Part shown: positions 1-8,945 of the stretch, piece after piece
How the letters are laid out: each line of letters opens with the position of its first letter
Numbering within the stretch: the stretch's first letter is position 1
Source: Pontibacter harenae
GTDB lineage: Bacteria > Bacteroidota > Bacteroidia > Cytophagales > Hymenobacteraceae
DNA length: 64,000 nucleotides
Assembly: GCF_020907245.1 (NCBI RefSeq)
Contig: NZ_JAJJWH010000005.1
Span: 1-64,000, forward strand
Reading direction: 5' to 3'
The notes under the pieces: model-generated
What the model saw: the letters and a program-made list of their open reading frames with translations, nothing else
Databases searched by the model: none
Told to the model about the DNA's origin: nothing
Program-made: the position numbers and the translations under genes

Positions 1-227
1 TATTTATTCCTACATCATACATTCTAAACCACAACCAAAAAAACTAACCAGCAAAGGACTAAACATCGTACCATAGGCGAAATGACTGTTGGTTGTCAGT
101 TGCTGGTTATTTACAGTTAAGTGGCTGCATGGCTAAAAACTATCTAATATTTTAGCCACCTAACCTTTAGCAACAAACAATCATCTAATAACAGTTACAA
201 TACTATACTTTAGCTAAAAATTGTTAC

Positions 228-1484
228 ATGGAGCTATTTCACGTCTTATCAGCTATACTAGCAGTATCTGCTTTTTTTGCCTATATCAACCAGAAGTACA
301 TTAAATTGCCTGGTGCCATTGGGCTTTTGCTGGCGGGGCTTTTCGTGTCGCTGCTGGTTCAGGCAATTGGTATGATTTCGCCTGCTTTTATAGATGTGGT
401 GCGCAATAACCTCGAATCTATTGACTTTGCTGACTTCTTGATGGAGTTTATGCTGAGCTTTCTGCTTTTTGCAGGCGCGTTGCATACTAATCTGAAAAAG
501 CTGGCAGCGTCTAAGTGGCCTGTGCTGACATTTGCTACCGTTGGTGTGCTTATTTCTACTGCCGTAGTGGGTACATTATTTTATTACCTGCTGCAGCTAA
601 TGGGCATGACTATCGATTACATTTACTGCCTTATTTTCGGTGCACTTATTTCTCCTACCGATCCCATTGCGGTGCTCGGTATTTTAAAAAAGGCAGATAT
701 TCCTGAATCGCTGGAGGTGAAAATAACAGGTGAGTCTTTGTTTAACGACGGTGTGGGAGTAGTAGTATTCACATCGCTTTACCAGATTGCGCAACTTGGT
801 ACTGAAAACATAGAAGCCTCTTCTATAGGAATTCTTTTTCTAGAGGAAGTAGGCGGCGGCATAGCCTTAGGTTTAATTATAGGTTACTTGGCTTTCCGGC
901 TGATGCGTAACATAGATCATTACCAGACGGAGGTGCTTATTTCGTTGGCTGTGGTAATGGGCGGCTATAGCCTGGCGCAGATGCTACACTTTTCAGGACC
1001 TTTGGCTATGGTAGTGGCAGGGCTCTTTATAGGTAACCAGGGTATAGAACAAGCTATGAGCAAGATTACCGCAGATTACCTGCACAAGTTCTGGGAAATG
1101 GTAGATGAGATTTTCAATGCCATTCTTTTTGTGCTGATTGGTCTGGAGTTGCTGTTAATTGAGTTTCATACCATTTACTTGCTCATCGGTCTTATTACCA
1201 CAGCTATTGTACTGTTGGTGCGCTACTTTGCTTTGGCTATACCTTCTTATGCCCTGCGCCTGCACCGGACTTTTGCTCCCAACACTTTAGCCATCATGAC
1301 GTGGGGTGGCCTGCGAGGAGGTATTTCTGTTGCATTGGCACTTTCGCTCACCCAGGATATGCAGCGGGAGGTAATTACAGCCATCACCTATATCGTGGTG
1401 CTGATCTCCTTAGTAGTGCAAGGGCTGTCGATTGATGCATTTATCAAGCGTTTGTCTCGGCGAAACATGAATATAGAAAGCTAG
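228..1484 (+). CDS. Na+/H+ antiporter, CPA1 family
   Basis: A 418-residue integral membrane protein of the monovalent cation:proton antiporter-1 family, expected to exchange Na+ (or K+) for protons across the inner membrane and so help pH and salt homeostasis. Hydrophobic segments run almost end to end (about 12). The family core is visible: ALISPTDPIAVLGILKK (about residues 139-155), then GESLFNDGVGVVVF (about 167-180), which carries the Asp usually needed for ion binding, and WGGLRGGISVALALSL near the C terminus. It lacks the long cytoplasmic tail some members have. ATG start; no close operon partner. The family is clear, the ion specificity is not. Confidence 0.93.
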   Translation: MELFHVLSAILAVSAFFAYINQKYIKLPGAIGLLLAGLFVSLLVQAIGMISPAFIDVVRNNLESIDFADFLMEFMLSFLLFAGALHTNLKKLAASKWPVLTFATVGVLISTAVVGTLFYYLLQLMGMTIDYIYCLIFGALISPTDPIAVLGILKKADIPESLEVKITGESLFNDGVGVVVFTSLYQIAQLGTENIEASSIGILFLEEVGGGIALGLIIGYLAFRLMRNIDHYQTEVLISLAVVMGGYSLAQMLHFSGPLAMVVAGLFIGNQGIEQAMSKITADYLHKFWEMVDEIFNAILFVLIGLELLLIEFHTIYLLIGLITTAIVLLVRYFALAIPSYALRLHRTFAPNTLAIMTWGGLRGGISVALALSLTQDMQREVITAITYIVVLISLVVQGLSIDAFIKRLSRRNMNIES

Positions 1485-1591
1485 GCTAGGGCTACGGCGA
1501 ACTAAAAATTAAGCAGTATAAATGAGGCTTATATTGCTTCAGAGAGCCTATTACTCATAGTTTCAATTCTAGGAATCTAGTTGGAAGAGTA

Positions 1592-2446
1592 CTAGGGCAG
1601 AAAACGATAAGAAACTGCTACATGGTGGCTGGTGCCGAGCAACGTGGTAGAGCCAAAGGCATAATCTACCTGGAGTTGCCTTGCCTGAAAACCAGCTCCG
1701 AATGTAGCCCTGTTTGTAGTAGTGTTAAAGCCAGATCGGACAGCTAACTTTTCTGATAATAGCTGATATTCTATACCAGCTTTCAAAGCTGCTGGATGCT
1801 CTATGTGCTTTTCTGTTTCTATAGCCAGTAGCAACTTTTGGTACGGTTGGTATGAAAGTCCAGCTTTCATGATAGTAGGTAAACGCTCGTCTTCAAAAGA
1901 AGAAAGCTTTGCTTGGTTCAGGTTGTAAGCATAGGCACCAAAGTATAAACCAGGGGTAATCTCAGCCTGGCCACCTACTGATAGCGTAACTGCTTTTCGG
2001 CTGCCATAGCCACGCACCGACACCTGCCACACATCAACTTTAGCTCCAAGGCTAAACTGCCCTAATTTGTGGCCCACGCCCAAGCCCACATGTTGCTGAC
2101 TATACAGTTCATCTCCAAATCTGCTCAGGCTTAAACCGTAGTTGCCATACTTGCTAGTGGGGTAAACTGCCTGCAATGCCACCGTGGTAAAGGCTCGTAC
2201 TCCAAAACTGTTCTCGGCGTAAACGCCTAACTGCGGTAGCTCCAGGTTAGCAATTCCAGCTATATTGTTATTTAGTGCCCACACGTCGGGTATGGTAACA
2301 GATGCGTTACCCATGGCAGCGGCACGGGCACCGTAAGGCACATCTGCTTGCGCCAGCACCAGGTAGGGGAGAAGCAGCCAGAAATACAGGAAGATGTGTA
2401 AAGTTTTAGTTACCCCATCTGCTAAAGGTTTATGGTACTTTGCCAA
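1592..2446 (-). CDS. PorV/PorQ-like outer membrane beta-barrel protein
   Basis: A secreted protein of 284 residues. An N-terminal hydrophobic segment ending in LLPYLVLAQA is a likely signal peptide. It is followed by GARAAAMGNASV, the hallmark opening of the PorV/PorQ (FadL-like) barrels of Bacteroidota. The rest alternates short beta strands with glycine-rich turns and ends in an aromatic strand (VAVSYRFLP), as outer membrane barrels do. PorV and PorQ take part in type IX secretion, but paralogues are common and this protein is shorter than typical PorV, so I assign the fold and not the exact role. The start appears to be TTG; the next in-frame ATG would remove the signal peptide. Confidence 0.72.
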   Translation of the reverse strand: MAKYHKPLADGVTKTLHIFLYFWLLLPYLVLAQADVPYGARAAAMGNASVTIPDVWALNNNIAGIANLELPQLGVYAENSFGVRAFTTVALQAVYPTSKYGNYGLSLSRFGDELYSQQHVGLGVGHKLGQFSLGAKVDVWQVSVRGYGSRKAVTLSVGGQAEITPGLYFGAYAYNLNQAKLSSFEDERLPTIMKAGLSYQPYQKLLLAIETEKHIEHPAALKAGIEYQLLSEKLAVRSGFNTTTNRATFGAGFQARQLQVDYAFGSTTLLGTSHHVAVSYRFLP

Positions 2447-2580
2447 AATGTAGTTGTACGTAAAGTTGCTGTTTTATTTACATTTCGGAGGTATAAAATT
2501 ATGAACATGAATCAGATGTAGAACGAAAGGTGATTTTTAAGGCTTGTTAGCCTGTCTTCTGCACAGTTGCCGTTTTACTT

Positions 2581-2636
2581 TATGTACAGAATTGTTTAGC
2601 ATTGCATACTGTTTGCACTTGCGTACATGTACATAC
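2581..2636 (+). promoter_or_regulatory. Inverted repeats upstream of the XRE regulator
   Basis: TATGTACA at 2581-2588 is the exact reverse complement of TGTACATA at 2629-2636, and the second arm overlaps a perfect palindrome GTACATGTAC (2623-2632). Both lie directly in front of the likely GTG start (2644) of a helix-turn-helix regulator. This is the usual place for an autoregulatory operator. Function is inferred only. Confidence 0.35.
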
Positions 2637-2643
2637 TAACACC

Positions 2644-3270
2644 GTGACTTTAGCCGATAAAATTGTAGCAGATAGAAAAAGTAAAGGCTTTTTGCAGGAA
2701 GAGCTAGCTGAGCGCGCAAAGGTGAGTCTGAGGACCATCCAGCGAATAGAAAAAGGCGACAGCATACCCAGAGGGTATACTTTGCAAGCTATTGCAGGTG
2801 CTTTGGGTAAACCAACAGAAGAGTTTGCCTCCTTTGCTTTAGAGCAGCCTGTAGCTACAAACTCAAAAAAAATTACAGCAGCAACAAAAGGCACCACTGA
2901 CGAAGAAACCGCTATTTACCTCCAACTTATAAACTTTTCCTCTTTAGCGTATCTGGTTTTTCCGTACCTAAATGTTGTGTTGCCTATTGTGCTATGGCGC
3001 AAAAAAAGGCAGGTACAGGAAGTAAACGAAGTGGGTAAAAAGATCATCAATTTCCAGATACTATGGACGGTGGCGCTGCATGTAGCTCTGTTGCTCATGC
3101 TACTGTTTCAGATGCTGATGACCTTCTATTTTAAAACAACACCTGGTTTTGGTTTGCTTACCGTATTCTTCATCATGTATTTACTTAATGCGCCAGCCAT
3201 TGTTATTGCTTCTTCTAAACTGAAGAAAGGCAACTATGACATCTATCCGTTCAGGCTAAACATCTTTTAA
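2644..3270 (+). CDS. XRE-family regulator with C-terminal membrane domain
   Basis: A helix-turn-helix protein of about 208 residues. Residues 1-60 form an XRE/Cro HTH (LQEELAERAKVSLRTIQRIEKG). After a linker come about three hydrophobic helices (LAYLVFPYLNVVLPIVLW; a Leu/Met-rich one; LLTVFFIMYLLNAPAIVIA) with basic residues between them. The C-terminal part resembles the DUF4870-like membrane domain that often follows this HTH in Bacteroidota, so the protein is probably a membrane-tethered regulator. I prefer GTG at 2644, just before the HTH. An upstream TTG at 2602 would add an odd Cys/His-rich stretch. Target genes are unknown. Confidence 0.75.
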   Translation: MTLADKIVADRKSKGFLQEELAERAKVSLRTIQRIEKGDSIPRGYTLQAIAGALGKPTEEFASFALEQPVATNSKKITAATKGTTDEETAIYLQLINFSSLAYLVFPYLNVVLPIVLWRKKRQVQEVNEVGKKIINFQILWTVALHVALLLMLLFQMLMTFYFKTTPGFGLLTVFFIMYLLNAPAIVIASSKLKKGNYDIYPFRLNIF

Positions 3271-3398
3271 AACTTTCCCCTAGTGCCAGTAAAAGGCTTT
3301 TGACGTAAGAATGTCATAGCAATGACGCAAGTGTGGCGTAGGCCAGAGACTTTGAGCTATGTAGTATTGCTGAAACAAAATCAAAGCAAAACTACACT

Positions 3399-4376
3399 AT
3401 GAAACTTCTCCGAAACTTCTGCCTCGCTATTGGAGCGCTTCTTGTTTTAAGTAGCACAGGAGGATTCTTTTACGCCAAGTACAAATTCAAAGCACCACCC
3501 AACCAACTCGTTGTTCCAGATGGCGATTTTAGTTTTCCTTTTGAATGGGAAGCGAGCAACGAAGGCATGAAACTAGAACCGCATGCTGCTCTGCTGCTGC
3601 CTGTAACGATACCTGGCTGCATCAAAGTTTTTTATATGCAGTTTGATTTAGGAGCACCTTATTCTCTGTTTTATGAAGGGAAGCTGGAAAGCATTGCTGA
3701 AAAGGTGGCTGACTTACCCATACAAGAGGGGGAGAATGGACAGTACTTGAAAAATTTTAGCTTTATGCTAGGGGAGATGCCAGTTAAAGCGCAAGAAATT
3801 AAACTGCTCACGCATGGCAACTCAGAAATAGACTGGCAGAATGCAGCAAGCATAGAGGTTATTGGTACTATAGGCGCAGACCTGATCGAGAAGAAAGTGA
3901 TGCTGCTAAACTATTCCCATAAATTTATGCAGCTAAGCGACGAGGTGCCTGCTTCTGTAGTGGCAAAAACCACGTTTACGCAGATGACTTTTGATGAGAG
4001 AAGAGTGATACTGCCAGCTGTAATCAATCATCAAGAAACGGAAGTACTATTCGACAGTGGCTCCAGTGCTTTTGAGTTGCTTACAGATAAAGCTACCTGG
4101 CAAGAGCTTGCGAGAAAAGGTGCAGCCGTGGAGGTAGCTGAGGCTAACTCCTGGGGTAACACACTTACGATACATAGTGTGGTGTCTGATCAGAATATTT
4201 CCTTTGGGGCAACGGAACTGCCGCTTCGGCAGGTGCATTACATAGAGGGCACATCTTTTATGCAGCAAGCACTGATGCAGTTCTCAGGTATGGCTGGCAT
4301 GGTGGGCAACAAGCTTTTTCTGGATAAGGTGCTAGTACTAGATGCACAGCAGCTAAGGTTTGGGATTGTAGAGTAG
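3399..4376 (+). CDS. Membrane-anchored retropepsin-like (aspartyl protease fold) protein
   Basis: A 325-residue protein with an N-terminal membrane anchor (about residues 7-27). I see two similar halves. Each has an Asp-X-Gly motif in a hydrophobic strand (FDLGAP, Asp83; FDSGSS, Asp219), followed about 75 residues later by a glycine-hydrophobic stretch (GTIGADLIEKKVMLL; GMVGNKLFLDKVLVLD). This arrangement is typical of retropepsin-like and bilobal aspartyl proteases, where each lobe gives one catalytic Asp. The first motif has Leu where Thr or Ser is usual, so activity is uncertain. It stands alone, with no operon partner. Fold assignment is inferred from motif reading. Confidence 0.55.
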   Translation: MKLLRNFCLAIGALLVLSSTGGFFYAKYKFKAPPNQLVVPDGDFSFPFEWEASNEGMKLEPHAALLLPVTIPGCIKVFYMQFDLGAPYSLFYEGKLESIAEKVADLPIQEGENGQYLKNFSFMLGEMPVKAQEIKLLTHGNSEIDWQNAASIEVIGTIGADLIEKKVMLLNYSHKFMQLSDEVPASVVAKTTFTQMTFDERRVILPAVINHQETEVLFDSGSSAFELLTDKATWQELARKGAAVEVAEANSWGNTLTIHSVVSDQNISFGATELPLRQVHYIEGTSFMQQALMQFSGMAGMVGNKLFLDKVLVLDAQQLRFGIVE

Positions 4377-4533
4377 GGACAGTTCCTAATTTAGATTATA
4401 CCTGGAACAAGTGCTAAAGTAAAGCCCAAAGGATTCTTTTAGGCAGCTATCTTTGTTGTATCTTGTGTGAATAGCACAGAACTTGTGATATTAAAGGCCC
4501 AAAAGCTTACTAGCGCCGCTGTAAAACTGTACC

Positions 4534-4755
4534 ATGACCTGGATTTTAAAGAAACTTATACTTGGCCTGATTTGGGTGTACCAGCGAATGATCTCGCCCA
4601 TTACGCCTGCCATGTGCCGCTACACGCCTACGTGCTCACAGTATGCTGTGGAGGCTGTAAATAAGTATGGCCCTTCTAAAGGAGGCTGGATGGCGCTGAA
4701 GCGTATTGGCCGCTGCAACCCCTGGGGAGGGAGTGGGTATGACCCTGTGAAGTAA
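4534..4755 (+). CDS. yidD: Membrane protein insertion efficiency factor YidD
   Basis: A small 73-residue protein of the YidD family, which helps YidC and Sec insert inner membrane proteins. An amphipathic or membrane-associated N terminus ([17 protein letters not shown]) is followed by the conserved [19 protein letters not shown] and the C-terminal [13 protein letters not shown]. These are the signature blocks of the family, and the length is normal. In many bacteria yidD lies between rnpA and yidC; neither is present here. ATG start. The overlapping reading at 4467-4664 is not coding. Confidence 0.95.
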   Translation: MTWILKKLILGLIWVYQRMISPITPAMCRYTPTCSQYAVEAVNKYGPSKGGWMALKRIGRCNPWGGSGYDPVK

Positions 4756-4931
4756 CAGGTGCAAAAGATGCTTCAGGCTACTGCACACCTGAAGTTGCTG
4801 GCAGCCGTAAGAATGGTATGTTTAAAAACTAAAGTGCCTTTTAGTAAGATTGTACTATAAAAATGCTTAGACTGCACATTATCTAGCAATCAGCTAGTGC
4901 CAAAGTTTTTGAACCCACTAACGTTGGCACC

Positions 4932-5210
4932 ATGGAAATACGTATTGAAGTGCCTTGCGAGTGTCTAGGTACTGCCTTTCAGGTAAGCGAAATTTTGCGT
5001 GTCGAGAGGCGTGCCCTATCCTTCTTTGATAACAAGGTCTTTAACCTGTACATTATTGTAAAGCGAGATGCGGAGGAGCTTTTCCATTTATTCAGCTTTC
5101 AGGATTATGGAAAAATGGAGACAGCATACCAGCAATTATCAGCTATTCTGAAAGCAGAATTAGCTGGAGAGAACACAATTCTGCTGAATCCAGAGTCTTT
5201 ACTCTTCTGA
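4932..5210 (+). CDS. Small hypothetical protein
   Basis: A soluble 92-residue protein that I do not recognise. It has no signal peptide or membrane segment. It contains Phe/Tyr-rich beta-like stretches (KVFNLYIIVKRDAEELFHLFSF) and a helical part (YQQLSAILKAEL). It starts with ATG at a plausible distance after a short intergenic gap and ends before an inverted repeat. It is probably real because the frame is open and its amino acid use is normal. Confidence 0.5.
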   Translation: MEIRIEVPCECLGTAFQVSEILRVERRALSFFDNKVFNLYIIVKRDAEELFHLFSFQDYGKMETAYQQLSAILKAELAGENTILLNPESLLF

Positions 5211-5236
5211 CACGCTCACTTTTAAAATTTTCTGTA

Positions 5237-5267
5237 ACTTAACCTAGGCGTAAAGCTTAGGTTAAGT
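5237..5267. terminator. Stem-loop between convergent genes
   Basis: ACTTAACCTAGGC and GCTTAGGTTAAGT form a 13-bp stem with one mismatch between the plus-strand small gene and the convergent corA. It lacks a clear T-run, so it is a modest terminator candidate. Confidence 0.4.
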
Positions 5268-5274
5268 GCACATC

Positions 5275-6405
5275 TTACATACTACGGAACCAGCCCTTTC
5301 GGTAGAATAAATATAACTGAATCATTACCAGACTGAACATAACGAGCAGCAGCACAGGATAGCCATAAGGGTGGTAAAGCTCCGGCATGCTGTAGCGGAA
5401 AACCTCACCTGTTTCTGGATCTTCTCTGGAAAAGTTCATGCCGTATACGCCCGCTACAAAGCTTAAGGGAATAAAGATGCTGGAGATGATGGTGAGTACC
5501 TTCATGATCTCGTTCATGCGGTTGCTTACCGTAGACATGTAAAGTTCTACTAAGCTAGATGTCATATCTTTGTGGTTGTCGATCAGGTCTATCAGCTGAA
5601 CGGTGTGGTCGTAGGCATCCCGGAAATAAACACGCAGGTCCTCTGGTATCACATCTTCGTCCATTCGCAGAAGCTCCGTCATCTTGTCTCGTTCGGGCCA
5701 GGCAATGCGGCGCATCTTCACGAGTTCGCTTTTAAGGTCTAGTACATGGGTTAGTATTCTTTTAGAAGGAGTCCTTAAAATCTTTTCCTCCAGCTCATCA
5801 ATGTAGTTGCTGATGTCGGCTATCACAGGAAAATAATAATCCAGTACCACATCGAGCATAGCGTAGGCCATATACATAAGAGGGCGCTGTCTTATGATGC
5901 CTTTGCCGATACGAATACGCTCGCGTAGCGGATCTAGGCAGTCTTCGTAGTCGCTTTGCAACGTGAGCACATAGTTGGAGCCTGTAAACAAAGACAGCTG
6001 CACATCCAGAAGCGTGTGCTGTTCCGAAGACCAGCGCAGCATGCGGGTAACTATAAAAAGCCTGGTCTCGTCGAACTCCTCTACTTTTGGCCGTTGATAA
6101 TCATTTACCACATCTTCCATCTGCAGCGGGTGTAGTCCGAAATCCTGGGTAATATGTTCCAGCAGCGAAAGGTCTCCGTATCCGCGAATGTCTATCCAGT
6201 GGCGGGCATCGGGGCGGGTGTTTACCTTCTTCAGCAGCGTTGCATAGTTTTCTACCTCCGACTCCTCAAAATAGTCATCGCTAAACGACATAAGGAAAAA
6301 GCGAGGGGCAAAGGCCTCGGCAGGCACAAACAAAGAACCTGGTTTAGCACCAGCCTTGCGTTCAAGAATCTTGTTTCGGATACGGGTTCGTTTGCGTTTG
6401 GGCAT
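5275..6405 (-). CDS. corA: CorA-family magnesium/cobalt transporter
   Basis: A 376-residue inner membrane divalent-cation channel of the CorA type, which takes up Mg2+ (and Co2+) as a pentamer. A long soluble N-terminal domain carries the DYQRPKVEEFDETRLFIVTRML region, followed by the long stalk helix. Two C-terminal transmembrane helices follow, with the signature YGMNF between them (FVAGVYGMNFSREDPE). The extreme C terminus is basic (YRKGWFRSM), as in the family. The N terminus has an extra basic extension of about 35 residues (PKRKRTRIRNK). ATG start; transcribed away from yigZ's end with a 64-nt gap. Confidence 0.95.
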   Translation of the reverse strand: MPKRKRTRIRNKILERKAGAKPGSLFVPAEAFAPRFFLMSFSDDYFEESEVENYATLLKKVNTRPDARHWIDIRGYGDLSLLEHITQDFGLHPLQMEDVVNDYQRPKVEEFDETRLFIVTRMLRWSSEQHTLLDVQLSLFTGSNYVLTLQSDYEDCLDPLRERIRIGKGIIRQRPLMYMAYAMLDVVLDYYFPVIADISNYIDELEEKILRTPSKRILTHVLDLKSELVKMRRIAWPERDKMTELLRMDEDVIPEDLRVYFRDAYDHTVQLIDLIDNHKDMTSSLVELYMSTVSNRMNEIMKVLTIISSIFIPLSFVAGVYGMNFSREDPETGEVFRYSMPELYHPYGYPVLLLVMFSLVMIQLYLFYRKGWFRSM

Positions 6406-6469
6406 AGAATGAATGGCTAGCGTATAGCTACAAGTTACTAAATTATGGTAGGTGCAGCCATTCCTGCTG

Positions 6470-7072
6470 CTACTCCTTTACCAATACTGATACGGCCTCC
6501 AGGCTTTTCAGTTTTTCGCTTACTTCCTGCTGTAGCTGCTTTCGCACTTCTATGGTAAGGCGACAATCCAGTTCAAACTGCTGCTCACGCACATCCAGGT
6601 TATACTCTTTTACCAGGCTCATTACATCGTTCATCTGCGGGTAAGCATAATGCACCTGCAGTAATACAGTTTCGTGTTGTTCTACTACGGTGGCATTTGC
6701 CAGTGCATCGACTGTGGCTGTTTTGTAGGCGTTTATCAGGCCGCTCACACCTAGTTTGGTGCCTCCAAAATAGCGTATCACCACAACCAGTACATTACTT
6801 AAATCGGCAGAACGAATCTGGCCAAGTATAGGGTCGCCGGCAGAATGGTTAGGCTCTCCATCGTCGTTGGCCCTGAAGCGGCTTTTATCGGCTCCCAACG
6901 TATAGGCATAGCAATGGTGGCGGGCATCGTAGTACTGCTTCTTCAGTTCTGCTAGTATCTCTTTCACCTCATCTTCGGAGTACACAGGATAAGCTAGGGC
7001 TATAAACTTACTGCCTTTCTCTTTGTACAGGCCTTCGGCAGGAGAAACTATCGTACGGTAGGTGTCTTCCAT
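6470..7072 (-). CDS. yigZ: YigZ / IMPACT family protein
   Basis: A 200-residue member of the UPF0029/IMPACT family. The N-terminal IMPACT domain is clear: KGSKFIALAYPVYSEDE, ARHHCYAYTLG, DDGEPNHSAGDPIL and VVVIRYFGGTKLGVSGLI. The C-terminal part (about 135-200) is the DUF1949-type ferredoxin-like domain. Family members bind nucleic acid or ribosomes and are linked to translation control, but the bacterial role is poorly defined. ATG start; normal length. Confidence 0.9.
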   Translation of the reverse strand: MEDTYRTIVSPAEGLYKEKGSKFIALAYPVYSEDEVKEILAELKKQYYDARHHCYAYTLGADKSRFRANDDGEPNHSAGDPILGQIRSADLSNVLVVVIRYFGGTKLGVSGLINAYKTATVDALANATVVEQHETVLLQVHYAYPQMNDVMSLVKEYNLDVREQQFELDCRLTIEVRKQLQQEVSEKLKSLEAVSVLVKE

Positions 7073-7397
7073 TTAAGTCTTTTTTGTCGGGCTTTGCTGT
7101 ATGAAAAGAAATAGCTAAGGCCATTTTAACCAAGCAGATGCTGGACTCTAATGTATTTAGAACTCACAAATTTAACCCAATATGCTGGCAAGGGCAAAGA
7201 ACCATTACCTTAGCGGGTATGTTGGTGCTAGATAAATTGCTGCTTTGCCTTTATAGCGACTTAGTAATGAGGATGAAGGCTTTTAAATTTTAGCTGTTTT
7301 TCTTCAAATTTAATGTTCAAAGCAGGTCTCAAATAAAATATATACTTTTTTATATTTTATTTGAATCATTTTTGTGTAGAATCGTATAATTGAAATC
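7073..7397. other. Intergenic region upstream of the sugar module
   Basis: A divergent, AT-rich gap of 325 bases between yigZ and the ketoisomerase gene. The last 70 bases are very AT-rich (TATACTTTTTTATATTTTATTTG), as expected for a promoter region. I see no gene, hairpin or tRNA in it. Confidence 0.5.
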
Positions 7398-7796
7398 TTG
7401 AAAAAAGTACCTTTTTTAATACAGTTCAGAACCATAGGTAGTCTGGCAGAAGGCTTTATATCTACCACACAGCAGGCAAGTGTGCTGCCCTTTAGCGTGA
7501 AGCGCGTTTTTTGGACATACCACACGCCAACAGAAGCCTCGAGGGGTAACCATGCCAACAAAGAGACAGAAGAGGTGTTGGTGGCTGTAAAAGGTAGCAT
7601 AACTGTAAAGGCAGAAATGGCGCATCAGAAGTACGAATTTCTGTTAGATGCTCCAAACATTGGCTTGTATATACCTGCCATGTGCTGGACCAATCTTAAA
7701 TTCTCAGACGATGCTATTGCTGTTTGTGTAGCCTCTACTGACTTTGCCGAGGACGACTATGTGCGCGATTATCAAGTTTTCAAGAGTTTATCCTAA
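7398..7796 (+). CDS. fdtA: FdtA/QdtA-type dTDP-4-oxo-6-deoxyglucose 3,4-ketoisomerase
   Basis: A cupin-fold enzyme of 132 residues. It moves the keto group of dTDP-4-oxo-6-deoxy-D-glucose from C4 to C3 before 3-amination. Family marks are the N-terminal F-R-x-x-G-S-L-A-E block, FSVKRVFWTYHTP, the HANKETEEVLVAVKGSITV metal or base region, and IPAMCWTNLKFSDDAIAVCVAS. The only sensible start is TTG at 7398, because the next ATG lies in mid-domain. It sits 26 nt before an aminotransferase gene, as in the fdtA-fdtB pair of dTDP-Fuc3N synthesis. The N terminus diverges from the usual 'KGSLAVIE' by one or two residues. Confidence 0.8.
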   Translation: MKKVPFLIQFRTIGSLAEGFISTTQQASVLPFSVKRVFWTYHTPTEASRGNHANKETEEVLVAVKGSITVKAEMAHQKYEFLLDAPNIGLYIPAMCWTNLKFSDDAIAVCVASTDFAEDDYVRDYQVFKSLS

Positions 7797-7822
7797 GTCT
7801 AACATAATTTTAGAAGAGCCAG

Positions 7823-8938
7823 ATGCAAAAGCCACTAATTCCATTTTTTGAGTTTAGGGACTGCCCTACTGGTATAGCCGAGGGAGTGGAGCAGGCAGTA
7901 ATGCAGGCTGTCAGAGACAAATGCTACGTTTTGGGCCCAGAGGTTTCTTCTTTTGAAGAAGCTTTCTCCGAAGCAATGGGAGTAGGGTGTGCGGTAGGAG
8001 TTGGCAATGGGTTTGATGCTTTATACCTGGCGCTGACAGCTTTGGGAATAGGTGCTGGAGACGAGGTGATTGTACCTGCCAATACCTTTGTGGCTACAGC
8101 AAACGCTGTCGTGCAGGTAGGCGCCACCCCAGTGTTTGTGGATGTAGATCCTCTTACATACAACCTTACAGCCGACGGCATTGCTGCCAGCATAACAGAA
8201 AAAACCAAAGCCATTATACCAGTGCATTTGTATGGACAGGTGTGCGATATGGAGGAAATTCTGAAATTAGCTAAAGATGCTAACCTGAAAGTGATCGAAG
8301 ATGCTGCGCAGGCACACGGTGCTAGCTACCAAGGAAAGAAGGCTGGCACAATGGGCGATGCAGGCGCTTTTAGTTTTTATCCCACCAAAAACCTTGGAGC
8401 TTTGGGCGATGCCGGAGCCTTCGTAACAAATGATAACGACCTGGCCAGGTTCGTACGCAAGTACCGAAACTACGGTGAAATAAGTAAGTACCATAACCTG
8501 GATATAGGTATAAATTCAAGGCTGGATAGCATACAGGCAGCGGTGCTGGAGCTGAAGCTCAAACACCTGAATCGGCTAAACGCTGAGCGTTTAAAACTGG
8601 CGGAAGTATATCTGAAAGAATTAGATGGTGTTGGAGATCTTATCCTGCCTCAAACTGCATCAGGCTGTGACCATGTGTACCATATTTTTTGTGTGCGCAC
8701 AAAATTCAGAGAAGAACTAAAACACTGGCTGGAGGTAATCGAAATACAGACTGCTACGCATTATCCTGTGCCTGTGCACTTGCAAGCAGCCTATAGCTAT
8801 TTGGGCTACAAAAAAGGAGATTTGCCTGTGGCAGAAGAGCTGGCGGAAACAAGCCTGAGCCTGCCGCTTTTCCCTGGCCTGAAAGAGAACGAGCAGCGGC
8901 TGATTATAGAAGCTATTAAACGCTACTTCAGCAGATAA
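7823..8938 (+). CDS. DegT/DnrJ/EryC1-family sugar aminotransferase
   Basis: A PLP enzyme of 371 residues, of the type that aminates nucleotide keto-sugars. Visible family features are [13 protein letters not shown] (PLP phosphate site), [36 protein letters not shown] (Asp160, ring nitrogen) and [16 protein letters not shown], with Lys189 as the likely Schiff-base lysine. Next to an FdtA-type ketoisomerase it most likely acts as an FdtB-like 3-aminotransferase producing a dTDP-3-amino-3,6-dideoxyhexose. Glutamate would be the donor by family habit. It is followed after 7 nt by a glycosyltransferase, so the three genes look like one operon. The exact sugar is inferred. Confidence 0.88.
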   Translation: MQKPLIPFFEFRDCPTGIAEGVEQAVMQAVRDKCYVLGPEVSSFEEAFSEAMGVGCAVGVGNGFDALYLALTALGIGAGDEVIVPANTFVATANAVVQVGATPVFVDVDPLTYNLTADGIAASITEKTKAIIPVHLYGQVCDMEEILKLAKDANLKVIEDAAQAHGASYQGKKAGTMGDAGAFSFYPTKNLGALGDAGAFVTNDNDLARFVRKYRNYGEISKYHNLDIGINSRLDSIQAAVLELKLKHLNRLNAERLKLAEVYLKELDGVGDLILPQTASGCDHVYHIFCVRTKFREELKHWLEVIEIQTATHYPVPVHLQAAYSYLGYKKGDLPVAEELAETSLSLPLFPGLKENEQRLIIEAIKRYFSR

Positions 8939-8945
8939 TTACTGT

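Noticed and set aside
4467..4664. Open frame overlapping the start of yidD in another frame
   Set aside because: yidD has unmistakable family motifs; the other frame has no domain and would overlap it almost wholly.
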